A stretch of 64,000 nt of DNA from positions 227,565 to 291,564 of the forward strand of contig BGZK01000763.1 in NCBI GenBank assembly GCA_005406025.1, written 5' to 3'. The notes beneath the pieces were generated by a model that saw only the letters and a list, made by a program, of their open reading frames with translations, was not told the DNA's origin and did not search any database. The stretch is from Eumeta japonica. Lineage: Eukaryota; Arthropoda; Insecta; Lepidoptera; Psychidae. A program made the position numbers and the translations under genes. Positions 1-11,865 of the stretch are shown here, one piece after another; positions within the stretch are counted from its first letter, which is position 1; each line of letters begins with the position of its first letter.

Positions 1-493
1 TGATTACGACCCAATCTTTTAAAAATAGATGAGTAACGAAAAGATTAATTTATTTATGATCTTAATAACGAATTAGACAGCCGTCTTCAATAGGAAACTA
101 CTTGCTATAATTCTAAATTTAATAATAAAAAAAAGGCTATGTTAATGGATTTCTTCACAAGTGATCACGTTTTTCACAAATTTTATCATTGATTGGTGGG
201 AATTTTTTCTAAATTATTTTGGTAGTATTTTTTCGTTTATTTTACATTAAATCATTTTTGAATGCAGACAATTGATTTACATTGTAAATAATCTGTGCAA
301 TGACATGCAAATTTTTCCATTTTCGTGTACTAACGAAAATACAGCAATAGAAATAGTTGCTGACAAGAGGCAAAAAAAATTTTTCGATTATAAAGCACTC
401 TCAAGTGCTCTGTTATCAAGTCAAGCAAAAACTATTTTAGCACAACAATAGAAATTATTTGCAGGTTTTCTGATATAAAATTGTCTTTTGCAG
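1..493. other. Non-coding: upstream or intronic DNA of the sugar transporter
   Basis: AT-rich sequence ending in a splice acceptor (TTTTGCAG, last base 493). The first visible coding exon starts inside a codon, so at least one short N-terminal exon must lie further upstream. I could not find it here: no ATG in this stretch is followed by an open reading frame and a donor of the right phase. Nothing else is recognisable. Confidence 0.5.
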
Positions 494-3400
494 ATTACAT
501 TAAGTATGTCAGTCTTGTCATACTTACATTGCAAAATGCTACATTGGGCTTAAGTATGAGTTATGCTCGGTCAAGGTCTGTTGAAATGTTTTCTTCAGCA
601 GCAGGTATGCTTCTCTTTTTAAAGCCGGAAAGTTTCTTTAGTAACTATTATTAATTTGTTTTTTTTTCTTTTCAGCTGTATTTATGGCAGAAATTGTAAA
701 ATTAATAATATGTATAGGTTTAGTAACTTGGGAATCAGGAGGCCTAAGTGGAGCAGCAAAATCTATGTACGCTACTGTAATACTCAATATTAAAGACACA
801 CTTCGTGTCTGTGTGCCTTCATTTTTGTACATTGTACAAAACAATTTATTGTATGTATCAGTCTCCAATTTGGATGCAGCTACATATCAAGTAAGATTAT
901 TTTAATGTAAACATTTTTGCCTCTTTATTTTTGTATGTTGTAGTTTGTTTACTTTTTAATTCTTATGTGGAATAATATAATGACGTGTCGACATGCAAAA
1001 ACGTATCAATACATTTTTTTTTGGAAATTATTGTTCTTTCATTGTCTTTAAAAAATGCTGTAGGTATATTGTTTATATTTATAATCTATATATAATTATA
1101 TATAACTCTAAAAATATATAAATTATATTTGAATTTACCAAAAGTTATCTATACATATGTGTAATTTTGGGTCCTCACGACACAGGCATATCACCTACTG
1201 AGAAAGCCATATAAATAAGTCACTCATATAATTAAAATTTTCTCAGTTGTAAATGTACGTTGCTTTAGTAATTTACATATAGCTTATATGTAAATTATTT
1301 ATAAACTGCCAATTGTTGCAAATAAAGTTTCTATTGTTATTATCATTTTGTTATAAAATATTACATTTCATCAATTTTTTTCTTTTAAGTATACTATAGA
1401 GTAATTATTAATTATTATATTATTAATAAACACTGAATTTTATATTAAATTGCCAACTCACTACAAATTATCAGCTGATCAATTATGCTATTTTTGCATA
1501 ATGTTAAGCTCAAATGAATGTGAATATATAATAACACTTTTAAATGAATATTATGATGTGATATAAAATTGTTTACATATCGTATTGACTTTGCATAAAA
1601 TTAAATCACATAACTCTCAAATCCATGTCTAAATATGAATAAAATTTAATACAAAACAATGAGAACGAAACTTATACCAATTACAATGTCAAAATTTAGT
1701 GGATGTTGAATTTTTGACACTTCAAATATCAAATAGTGTGTCGTAATGAATAATATTGTATCATCATTATGATATGCTATCATACTTTGTCTAACTAGCA
1801 TAATTGGAAATAAAAAATCAAAGCTGACCAAATATGACATTGACATCATTTTATGTCAACATAGTTGATGAACTGACCTTTTACATATTTTGTAACCTTC
1901 TAGCCTCTTACAACCTAACAGATACTTTGCACATCTCTATGCTTGTTGATGTTGAAACATAGTAAAATAAAATTTTGTTTTAAATTTCCATTAAGAATAA
2001 TATATGCACTTTTATGTAACTAAAAGCAATTCCTTGAATAGACTAAATTTTTTCCAAATTAGTAGTAGTAAACTTAAAAAAAGTCCATTATGTAGTTTTA
2101 TTTTTTTTATTTATTAGCTTGACATTGTTCTGCCCTTTCTTGTGGGTGGCTTACCCATATAGTTAATATCGACAGCTCCATCAGTGCTGGACATATAATT
2201 AATTTTTTCATCTTTTATATCTATCAATGGCAATATCAAGCCCGGTTTCGCTTTCGATTCCGATCCTAGTCAAACTTTTGATTTGGATTCCGATCCCACA
2301 CACTTTTTCAACTCCAGTCCCTTTCTCAATTCCAGTCCCGTATTCATTTGTGATCCTGTTCTCATTTTCGAGAATCTGTTCGCCATCCCACTTTCAATTC
2401 TGATTCCACTACTAATCACAGATTTAATTTGGACGAAATCGAGACCAAACAATTCCTTCATCTTTTGTATTTCGATGCTCAATTGATGCTGATTCCACAC
2501 TCAAATTTTGACCCCAGTCTTGTTTTCAATTTCGGACCAGATTTGGCTCTGATACTGTTCCCATCCCGCTTTCAATTTCTGATATTGTTACCAAAATAAG
2601 TCTTAAAGTATAGATTTTAAATTGAATGTGGTGCAAATTGGTAAGCGATATTTTGTCAATTGCCTTATACTAATTGAGAGGTGAGAATCTAGGGAAATTA
2701 AAATTTGTGTTTATTTGTATTTGGAGATGGGAAATCTGTAACAATAAAAGAAAATCTAAAAAAATACGCCACCTATCAGAATATAAAACTATCCTATCTC
2801 CCAAGGTGGACCAAATTACATATAAATACCCAGTTTCATGAAAATCGGTTGTTTTAGAGTACATCCTGGACAAATATTATGACACTGGATTTTTATAGAT
2901 AAAAAATAATCGAATGAAAAAACGCATGTCAACATAATAGGTATTATAAAAACAATAGCAGATTGACAGCAGAACTGTCATTGATAATGCAAAAGATAAA
3001 ACAAAAAAATCTATTCAGCTGATTGCTACCAATCTTCACAGGATTACGTGCTAAGCCAATCTGAAGATTATCTGAAAATTTCATCAAAAGCGGTCGAGCC
3101 GTTTCGGAGTCCATAGGGAACATTCATACATACGCACCGACTTTTATATATATATATATATGTATATATATTATACCTGTCTTTACCCGTCTGCTTTGCT
3201 AGGTGTAAATTAACATTCAGCAATAATAATTTTTGTTTTATGATTCAAATGTGCCCATGGTTTCGCTCGCATGTGCATATAATGAAGCCCTTCATGTTTA
3301 ATATTAGCCGTCCTCACTGTTAATCTGATCCCGATCACAATTCTGTTATCAATGTCAAATCAGTCTGGTCCAGCTATTCTAATAGTAATTTTGATGCCAA

Positions 3401-6017
3401 TTTTGGTCCTTCCTTGGCCTTAGATGTTAATGATGACAGATTATCTTTTTACTGGTATTTTTTTTTTTGTAGATAAAAGGTTATCTTTGTATATAATATA
3501 ATTTTTATCCCATTTCAGAATATAATCTACCTCTATTCAAAATTTAATTACCATCCATCTAGCCCTCGACATATGATAAATATACATACAAACACATAAA
3601 TAGCATATAGCCATCTACATATGATTCCTTGTTGATTGATCAAAGTTTCATTTCAATATGTTCAATAGTCTTTACTTTATGCTTGAACATAAAAACCCAT
3701 TTTCATTATAGATATGTATATAGATATAATATTTCTAAGGGTTACAGTGTATATAATTATTCAATTCAGTTATAATTTGGTTAAATTGTGATTGTATAAA
3801 TTATTATTTAAATACAGTTTTTTGCCTCTTAAATTTAAGAAGTAAAGGAAATAAATATATGATTTGTTACATTATCCATATATACTAGTGTTGGTGGTCG
3901 ACATGCCCATATCCGACTGTTTTGAGAGCTGGTGTCGTCGGCCGTGCCGGGTCGTTACAGGTAGTAGATAAATACTCAACAGGATCGGGAACATAATCGA
4001 GATCAGATGTGGGTTGTAGAGATCAATGCAAATGATATTTTAGAAAATGTGTTTTATATGCAGACGAAGTAGACGAAAATGTGTTTTATATGGAGATAAT
4101 AAGCTCCACCAATCTCAATATATTTAAAAATGATTTACCTTCCAATCTTAATAGATTAATTTATAAGTAATTATGTATTATATTTATTGTTTCAGGTCAC
4201 TTACCAATTAAAAATTTTAACAACTGCATTTTTCGCAGTACTGGTATTAAAGAAAGTATTGAAAAAGTGGCAGTGGTGTTCACTGGGCATGTTAGCGGTG
4301 GGCGTGGCGCTTGTACAACTCTCGTCTAAGGACAAGAGTACAGTCGTCGGTCCTGAGAGATCTCAGTTGATAGGATTCAGCTCTGCTTTAGCAGCTTGTT
4401 TTATATCAGGCTTTGCAGGCATATATTTTGAAAAAGTGCTCAAAGGATCCGATATTTCGGTAAGAATAATTCTAAATCTTAAGTGTTTATTTTTATATTA
4501 TGCTGATAAAGTTTCAACTATTCTTAATAATGTAAAGTAATTGCGGCTTTATTGGAGAAACTGCGATGTCTTTTGATATTGTATTGAAAAATATTTTTTC
4601 ATTGAAATGTAAATTTTAAGAATTATCTTTAGAAGAGTAGAATTCGATAGTCATATATATATATATATATGAACTCGGATATTGATAATATAATGTTGAT
4701 GAAGTAAAAAATTTGAATTGCAAAAAAGCAGTTTTTAAATATCTATAATTACCAGAATGACGTGAAAGATAAACATTAAAAATATGCTTTATCCCTATAA
4801 AAAAATCTAATAAAGTTTAGTTCTTCATATGTATTTTGATATATGTAATAATATGTTATGACGCGAACAAAAGTCATTATGGAAAAATGTCACACATTAA
4901 TATTTTTTATAACATTTTTGTACGTATTTTTTAATTAACATTGTTATCATATTCAAATTCAAAACTTTATTATATAGGTTATACATAACTCTTGAAGTAC
5001 TTTATTGTGATATGAATTTACCACTAGCAAGAAATTTGAGGGTGCAGGCAACTCGTTTGTGCGCGTAGCGCTATGCGCGCGTGAGCTTATGAATATGCTA
5101 CTTTGATTTGTGTGACAGTGACGCAATATTGGTTCCACACTGACTGTATTGGACAGGTTAGGTTAGGCTAGGCTTATTGAGATGCACACACAACCACTGT
5201 ATCTATATAAGCTTTACAAAAACATGGCATCACGCGCACAAATGAGTTGAGATATTTATAGTTCTTTTGGAGTTGAATTGTGTACAATTTAAATGAAAAG
5301 CAAAAGTAATACAGAAATAGACAACCCAATAAGAATTTAAACTGGTTGTGTCCATAAACATTTGACCACAAATTAATCAGAAATTTTATAATAGTCTTTT
5401 TTAGTAAGTAATCGTTTAATTATGGTCTTAATTTGTTTGAGGGTAAATTTTGAATATCTACAGGGACCTTATTGATCAAGCTCACACTATTGAGATTGTG
5501 TAAATAGCACAATCGACTGACTTGTAAACACAGTTTATTTTTATTCCTTCTATTGAATTTTGTGTCGAATCACTATTTTTGACAAACATTTCTATATTCC
5601 TTTTTATGTATGTTAAATTTCCTCATTCTTTATTAGTAATAATGATTGTTTCAGGTATGGATGAGAAATATTCAACTAAGTTTGCTTTCTTTGCCTTTTG
5701 GATTAATTACATATTTAATAAAAGAAGGTACTTCAGCAAATTTATTATACGGTTTTGATGGTTTTGTTTGGTATTTAGTGGTGCTACAGGCGGCTGGTGG
5801 GCTTATTGTAGCCGTAGTTGTCAAATATGCTGATAACATTCTCAAGGGTTTTGCGACGTCCGTCGCCATAATAATATCGTGTGTGGCATCTATATACATA
5901 TTTGATTTCCACCTTACAAAACAGTTTTCAATCGGTACTCTTTTAGTCATAGCATCGATATTTCTTTATGGCTATGAGCCAAAGAAAAAGCAATCACAGA
6001 ACTCTCTGAAGGTATGA
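494..6017 (+). CDS. Ugalt: UDP-galactose (UDP-sugar) transporter, SLC35A2/A3 type, 5'-incomplete
   Basis: Golgi nucleotide-sugar antiporter that exchanges cytosolic UDP-galactose (possibly UDP-GlcNAc) for lumenal UMP to feed glycosylation. Four exons are visible: 494-604, 676-890, 4196-4459 and 5655-6017. All have GT-AG borders and compatible phases (2/1, 1/0, 0/0, 0). They encode about 317 residues of a family usually about 350 long, so only a short N-terminus is missing. Recognised family stretches are KYVSLVILTLQNA, VQNNLLYVSVSNLDAATYQ, TYQLKILTTAFFAVL, GFAGIYFEKVLKGSDIS, VWMRNIQLSLLSLPFG and VVVKYADNILKGFATS. The protein is hydrophobic throughout, as expected for about ten membrane helices. 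The stop (6015-6017) overlaps a good donor (AAG|GTATGA), so an alternative C-terminal exon is possible. A polyadenylation signal AATAAA lies at 6253-6258. Choosing between UDP-galactose and UDP-GlcNAc as substrate is inference. Confidence 0.9.
2238..2596. repeat. Low-complexity dispersed repeat (GATTCCGATCCC-like words)
   Basis: A run of degenerate short words such as GATTCCGATCCC, TTTCAATTC and CCAGTCCC repeats at irregular spacing. Similar composition recurs at 3238-3424, 11220-11418 (opposite strand), 11690-11800 (opposite strand), 50905-51000 and 54240-54330 (opposite strand). This points to a dispersed family rather than local slippage only. The family's class is unknown to me. Confidence 0.5.
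2812..2900 (+). repeat. Fragment of a lepidopteran RTE/SINE-like tail
   Basis: It contains the phrase AGTTTCATGAAAATCGGTTG, followed by a CCTGGACAAATATTATGACA-like segment and GATTTTTATAG. This is the shape of 3' tails of RTE-type non-LTR elements and their SINEs in Lepidoptera. Assignment is by recognition of the phrase only. Confidence 0.45.
3020..3165 (+). repeat. RTE/SINE-like 3' tail ending in a TA microsatellite
   Basis: It carries AAATTTCATCAAAAGCGGTC and GAGCCGTTTCGGAGTCCATA, the standard tail motif of lepidopteran RTE-like non-LTR elements and derived SINEs. It ends in a short (TA)n stretch. No coding part remains. Confidence 0.6.
3238..3424 (+). repeat. Dispersed repeat, second copy inverted at 11220-11418
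   Basis: The stretch containing GGTTTCGCTCGCATGTGCAT, TTTAATATTAGCCGTCCTCA and ending CCTTCCTTGGCC aligns end to end with the reverse complement of 11220-11418. There the corresponding words are GGTTTCACTCGCGTGTGCC, TTAATATTTTGCCGTCCTCG and CCTTCTTGGCC. The shared length is about 180 bp. No coding potential is visible. Confidence 0.65.
4460..5654 (+). other. Intron 3 of the sugar transporter
   Basis: Bounded by GTAAGA and GTTTCAG. It contains a short TA tract near 4651-4668, a near-palindrome at 5061-5080, two TTAGG-like units near 5156-5172 and a non-LTR remnant at 5395-5620. Otherwise it is plain AT-rich sequence. Confidence 0.65.
5395..5620 (-). mobile_element. Decayed non-LTR retrotransposon C-terminus (fragment)
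   Basis: Reading the minus strand, this segment aligns at the DNA level with 30805-31030 in the CCDC22 intron. Shared words include ACAGGGACCTTATTGA / ACAGGGACCCTATTGA and GTAAACACAGTTTATTTTTA / GTAAACACAGTTTATATTTA. In the second copy the minus frame reads like the tail of a non-LTR polymerase ORF, with a YYTI..YL.DK.PW motif. Both copies are full of stops. Confidence 0.55.
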
Positions 6018-6214
6018 CTACTCCCTATATTGTAAATATAAACAGAGAAATGTATATGATAATTGTCTTTTTCAAATTATGCATTGCGGACAATGCATTA
6101 TCATGTTGTATTCTATGATTTTTTGTGTACAGGGAGATTTGTATTAAAATGAAATATGTACTTATTTTTTATACGTGTATTAATCGCATTAAATGTTAAT
6201 TAGTGGTAATAAAA

Positions 6215-6813
6215 AAAAAATAAGAAATTTGGTTTAAAAAACAGCATAATTTAATAAAGTTAATTATTGTATTATAATTAAAGTTAAAAATTCTGAATTA
6301 TCTTCATACTCATTATTGAAAAAACTTGTAATAATGAATTGTTGTAATATAAAAGAATAAGAATTGTAATTCATATAACTATGCATATATGAAAAAACCA
6401 GACAGTTGTCACTATATTGTAATGAGAGTACAAATTAAAAACTACCTTTTTATTAATTCCTTGGAAAAAAAAATTGTAATAATTATTAAAAGTGATAAAT
6501 ACACAAGGAATAACAATTGTAATTTATGTAACTAAACATTAATTTGAAAATTGAATAGTTGTTACAGTACTTTTATAAAAGTGTAGGCAAATTAAAATTT
6601 ATCTTTATACTTATTCCTTGAATAAATATTGTGATATTATTAAAATTGGCAATATAAAGAGAATGAAAATTGTAGTTCATATGAACTCCACAGAAATTAA
6701 AAGTTGGATAGTTGCAAATTGGACTAGCGCAATTAGTATTCTGAATTATTTTTATAACTATAAATTTGGCTTATTTTGGTATGAAAGTTATTGGTTAATA
6801 ATGCATGTTTAAA
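6215..6813 (+). repeat. Tandem array, about 3.5 units of 153 bp
   Basis: Three aligned units start at 6355 (GAATAAGAATTGTAATTCAT), 6508 (GAATAACAATTGTAATTTAT) and 6661 (GAATGAAAATTGTAGTTCAT). The spacing is exactly 153 bp both times. A partial, more diverged unit precedes them from about 6215. The units are AT-rich and about 65-75% similar by eye. The array sits directly downstream of the transporter's last exon and includes its candidate polyadenylation signal. Confidence 0.8.
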
Positions 6814-9015
6814 GAAATATTTAATTGACAAATTGTCTATATAACAAATGTAGTTAATTTGTTGTTTTACATATATAAAATAATGATTTTGCATTGTGCA
6901 ATTTTTATTCTATTATAAAAAATGGGGCAGAGTTAGAAGTTGAAAAGAAGACAATTTTTAATCTCATCGAGTTGAATGTGAAACAAAAGCTTGTAAATAC
7001 AAAAAACATTGTAAATTTGCATGACCTTTTTTCATTATAACAATCTATCAATATTTTTTTATGTATAAATTAATTTGCTATGTTTTGAAATTATATTATA
7101 TTTAGTATTTGACTAAAATTTTCTTAAATCCATTGTAATGTATTATATTATATGTTACTATGATGCAGTTGATATCGTCCATGAACTGCAAGATGTTTTA
7201 TGTAATTTAAAGAAAAAATTATACAAAAAACTGTTTACTGAAAATATACATAGCTGTGTGAATAGTTAGTGAAATATATTGAATAACTCCTGTTGCATGA
7301 CCCAGTAGTAATATGATGATTAGTAATTTTCTGTACCTACAGTGTGGCTAAAACATTTTTCAAATCATTGTTTTTGACTGTTTTCATAATTATTGTTAGA
7401 TAAGGTGTACTACATATTGTCTAGATTAAAATCGCTGTGACCATTAATCAAAATACAGCTTAAAAATATAAATTCAGTTTTTATGTTCTGTCATGTAGTA
7501 TCTCATATTTTGTGTATACCATTAGTACCAAAAAGAACCCAAGAGGTCAAAAATGTGGACTTTGAACCCGGAAGTTTCAGATCTGAATCCTGGCCACAGA
7601 ATTAATCAATGAACATTTAAATCGATAATTTTAAACCACTTGTTCAGTGCATTGGAGAATTTGTTGAGTCATTACTTTATGCATTATTATCGCATTGATG
7701 ATACTGTCTGTAAATACTTATAGAAAAGTTCTATTAATTGTGTTGACAAGAATGAATAATGGCCAACTACAGTATACCCCCAAAGTCTGTTATTTGTGGG
7801 TAACAAACAGCAAACTATTTTGTTTACCTTCCAGAGACAGGTGAAATAAGGCCACGCTTCCTTACTAGAGTTAGTTGTACCATTTGAGCCAGGGAACACA
7901 TGGGGGTCATCTTAAATTTTTATATGCCGCCTGTATAATCTCGACGGTCGTAAGATCAATTATAGTATTATATAATTATTAGTTTACTCCCGCGAAAATA
8001 ATATATGGCAGCGCCACTCGTTAATGTATCTCACTTCTATGATTGATTCAATTATATGGATTTAATTAAGGTCCATTATGTCAGAGGATTGCACCATAAG
8101 AAAATAGAAATAGTAAACTTTACTACTTATTAGTAAAAAAGAACGTTACTTATTAGTAACGTTTTAAAATTCGGTAACCACGAAAAAATTGGTAAAAATT
8201 GCAAATAATGGATATGAATATTTAAAATTGGCAGTATATAACGGTATTAATTAAAGTATATTAGTTAAAATTTTAATAATATGACAAAGTCGGAATTAAT
8301 TTGAATGGTCTTCTAAACATATTAAGCGTCATCTATTCGGGGCAATTGAGGCAAAGAAAAACCTCATTAAATCATTAACAATCAAAAACTTTATGGTCTG
8401 GTCTCATATTTTGGATCAAATAAATGCTATGGCTCGTCTCTATTAAAACATACATTTAATAATTTTTTATAGTTATGGTAAAATATATAATTGTAACCCT
8501 CGTCTAAGAAAAAATTAATAGTTTTCTTCTAATATAAATATTTTTTGGTATATGTATAATACATGTAGCAGGGGGTAACCCGGCATTATTACTTCGTTCT
8601 AATATTGGCTCTACTTTTGTTCTTGGTGTTTGGAAGTGTTATATGGCAACTACAAAAACTTTTATTATTACATATAATATAAAAAGTTGATATGACATGT
8701 TTTTGTTGTATTCACAAATTAATAGTTACTTAATGGTGTAAAATGTCAAGAATACACAATTCATAGATATAGTTGTTAAAGAGGTTTTAGATATATATCA
8801 ATGTACTTTTTCTTTTGCAAAGAAATAGTAATTTCACTGCCACGCCACTTACATGTAAATTTAATGATTGTCTCTTTATTTTCACATTTTAAAAAATATG
8901 TGTATTATGAAAATAATTATTGAAAAATATTATTATAAAAGTTGTAATAATTATAGCTTTCTGACGAAAACCTTTATACTACCCGTATAATAAAAAAAAG
9001 GTTTATGTCAAAACG

Positions 9016-9016
<1 letters not shown>
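6814..9016. other. Intergenic, no gene seen
   Basis: AT-rich sequence between the tandem array and a TA microsatellite. Short open frames exist but have no recognisable protein features. No RNA gene and no complete transposon are recognised. Confidence 0.6.

Positions 9017-9056
<40 letters not shown>
9017..9056. repeat. (TA)20 microsatellite
   Basis: An uninterrupted run of 20 TA dinucleotides. Confidence 0.98.
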
Positions 9057-9060
<4 letters not shown>

Positions 9061-9844
9061 TCTACTTTGATGTAAATATGTTACATATATTATACACAAT
9101 TTTACATGTTCCTATTTTATAAGAACATTCTTTATTAAACTAATACTTTCTACATATTTTGATTTTTCTTATTTTATATCTAAGTACATTGTATTATTTT
9201 AATAGAGCAATTCTTGTGTATAAAGTGTATTCGTTTAGGCATAGGTGTTTCTGAAATGGCTCTAATTTTTTCGATGGAAATTTAGATTTTGATGATTGGT
9301 TTTTCAAGTTTATATGTAGTGTGTTCTTGCATAAACGTGACAAAAAAATCTAAACATCGCTTTAAAACTCAGTTTCGTAGAATTTTGAGGTAATTGCATT
9401 GTTGCTATTCTATTGAATGTAGCAAGGAGGTACTAGTAGGTTTAATGTAATTTTTTTAATAAAAAAAAGCACTTCATGATATTATTAACGTGAGAGCAGA
9501 TGAAAGGTGAATTTTATACATTATGTATCTAAATATTTAATGTTGTAAACGAGCTCAAGCAACTTTTCACATGGTAAATTATCGTATTCCCACGGCAATG
9601 TGATAACTTCCTTCCAACAAATCTCTTCTTTTTTTGCGAGCTTTAATTATAAGGGTGGGCAAATAAGCTATTACTAAATCCATTTTCATACTGATCACTT
9701 ACATGCCGTTCCAACTGCGCGCTTAGCCTTAACTAATGCGTCCCGTGCTTTAAGCAGTTCCCTTTGATGTTTAGTTTTTTGGTTTCCAACTGTCAATCTA
9801 GTACTACTAGGTTCACAATTAATTAACATTTGAACACTAAATTT

Positions 9845-10893
9845 TATGATTTTTTTTGGTTTTTTTTTCCTCTTGCGTCGAAGAGGAGGTAAAAAATGTA
9901 TAACGTACATGCGGGGAGTGTGGGGATGAAACCCACTAAAAAAGTCCCCCTGAAGATGGAATGACAGATGCTATATAGCTGGACTTCTATAACAGCTTCA
10001 CCGAACGCGGCCGGACGACACGCAAGGGTCCCAACAGCGCGTGACATGCCCTATGGACTATTATTTAAAATCGTCTTGGCATAGGATGTCACTGGATACC
10101 GACATGGATTGGATCCATTCATTCTACCCGGCACGGAAGCGGCCGGGTGGAATGAGATAGCTATGGTCTATGAACTTACTATAAAGGAATACCTATGCTT
10201 AGTCAGTCATGTGTATCATTGACTTCCATAAGACTTTCGACTGCCGCTGTAAGAGCATCAGATTGATCAAATAGTACATTTCGTGGCCTACGGATGAAAT
10301 GGTAGGGATGTGGTGGCTCTTACGCAACTGCTGCACGAAGGAGCGCATTGGGATGAGACCCAGCGATGTCGAAAAGTCGCTTTGATGCGTCCTTCATGAA
10401 TTTTGCTATAGAAGGGAGTTTTAAGTCCCCATAAAGTATTCAATTGCGGAGGCACCCGGCTCTACAGAACTTATTCTAAATAACTTGTAACCTATCCAGC
10501 GCCTTCGGGGCGGCGTGAGCGAAAACTGGGGACGCGTATGTCATCATCGTCCTTATGCACATTTTGTACATAGTGCGCTTATTGCGCTGATAATTTGCTT
10601 TTCCTAAGGAGCACGGCCCCGAGCCACGCTCGGTAGAAAATTGCAGTTTTTCAAACACGCTCGATGTTGATCTCTGAAATGGAGATTTTTATCAAGCATA
10701 ACACCAAGATAATTGTAATTGAACTGCCACGGAATGTTCGCGTTCAATAATCTTAAGTGGGGTGAGTCTAAGTCGACTCCTATATTTGCTATAGGTACTT
10801 TAATTGTGTAGCTGCCGATTTATCCGGATTAACCTCGATCCTCCAGGTACGGAACCATCGACCCAGCTCATCAATGGCCCTCTGGAGGCGAAA
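9845..10893 (-). mobile_element. Jockey-like non-LTR retrotransposon, 3' fragment
   Basis: Reverse-strand copy of the same element seen at 17422-19768. The minus frame at 10476-10658 reads KRTMYKMCIRTMMTYASPVF and APKALDRLQVI, matching KRTIYKMYIRTVLT and APKALDRLQVIQNK in the other copy, the region after the reverse transcriptase palm. The 3' UTR matches too: an ATTTTTTACCTCCTC phrase then a purine and A-rich tail (here T-rich on the plus strand at 9849-9872). The copy starts around the CAGAGGGCCATTGATGAGCT word, so it is strongly 5'-truncated. Frames are broken. It is dead. Confidence 0.85.
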
Positions 10894-11418
10894 TAGTTTG
10901 TAGATGGTTTATAGGCTACCTATTCATCATATAAAAAATATAAAATTATGTTTGTAGGGACGTCTGTCATACACTGACGATTATATACATAGGGATTGTA
11001 GTTGGAACTTTGATCATTCGATGCGGAACCGTTTGTAGATCGTTATAAGTTATTCATAATATAAAAAAAAATGTAATAGTATGTTTTTAATGGGTGCTTG
11101 TCGGAAGTACAAATAAGATATAATATATTAATATAATACGATTACATTACATAACAAGATTACCTTTTATGTAAAAATGTATAAATACCAATAAAATGGT
11201 TATTAATACTAACATCCATGGCCAAGAAGGGCCAAAATTGATATCAAGACCTCTATTGGAATAGCGGGACCAGGTTCGGACCTGAATCAGAATCAGAATT
11301 GAGATCGATAACAGGACCGTAATCGGAAGCAGAATTATAGCGAGGACGGCAAAATATTAAAAATAAGGGATTCGTTCTAGGCACACGCGAGTGAAACCGT
11401 AGGCATATCTGAATCACA
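10894..11418 (-). repeat. Dispersed repeat copies (inverted partner of 3238-3424)
   Basis: 11220-11418 is the reverse complement partner of 3238-3424. The adjoining 10900-11060 segment carries GATGCGGAACCGTTTGTAGA. This recurs as GATGCGGAATCAATTATAGA at 11589, so one longer element type appears twice in a row here. It has no coding content. Confidence 0.6.
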
Positions 11419-11476
11419 AAAAAAAACATTTATTACTGAATATTAGTTGACGTTCAGCGAAGTGGACGGGTAACGG

Positions 11477-11482
<6 letters not shown>

Positions 11483-11512
<30 letters not shown>
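11483..11512. repeat. (TA)15 microsatellite
   Basis: A pure TA run between two copies of the dispersed repeat. Confidence 0.97.
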
Positions 11513-11514
<2 letters not shown>

Positions 11515-11574
11515 GAAAATGGTGTTCTTTGTAACGCAATCACGTAAAAAAATACTGAATGCATCTGTATAGGA

Positions 11575-11865
11575 TTTTGACAATTCGATGCGGAATCAAT
11601 TATAGATGGTTTTAAGATTTTCATATTATGTTTGTTTGGATGTCTGTTGGTATATAAATAGTTATTTGTTATCACTACCATTAAAGGGCAAGCTAGGACC
11701 AAGATCGGTATCGAGAACTGTATTGCAATCGAGAGCGGGTCGGGGACTGGACTCTGCAGTGGAACTCGGATTGACATCGAGGCCATAATAGCAATCGAAA
11801 TGACAGAAAAATCGGCCGATATATAAGATGAAAGAATTCGTTTTCTGTGCACATGCGGGGAACTG
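11575..11865 (-). repeat. Third copy of the dispersed GC-word repeat
   Basis: It shares GATGCGGAAT, ATATTATGTTTGT and the GATCGGTATCGAGAACTGTA-like word field with 10894-11418. It ends with a GTGCACATGCGGGGAACTGC phrase corresponding to the GTTTCGCTCGCATGTGC end of the other copies. Open frames across it are a by-product of the low-AT composition. Confidence 0.5.

Larger units (their letters stand above)
891..4195 (+). other. Intron 2 of the sugar transporter (3.3 kb)
   Basis: A long AT-rich intron bounded by GTAAGA and TTTCAG. It holds several repeat fragments listed separately (2238-2596, 2812-2900, 3020-3165, 3238-3424). The part before about 2.2 kb, and the part from 3425 to the acceptor, show no coding or structured element I can name. 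Confidence 0.7.

Noticed and set aside
5156..5172. TTAGG-like units (GGTTAGGTTAGGCTAGGC) as a possible interstitial telomere
   Set aside because: Only two clean units; such short runs are common by chance and near repeats in insect DNA.
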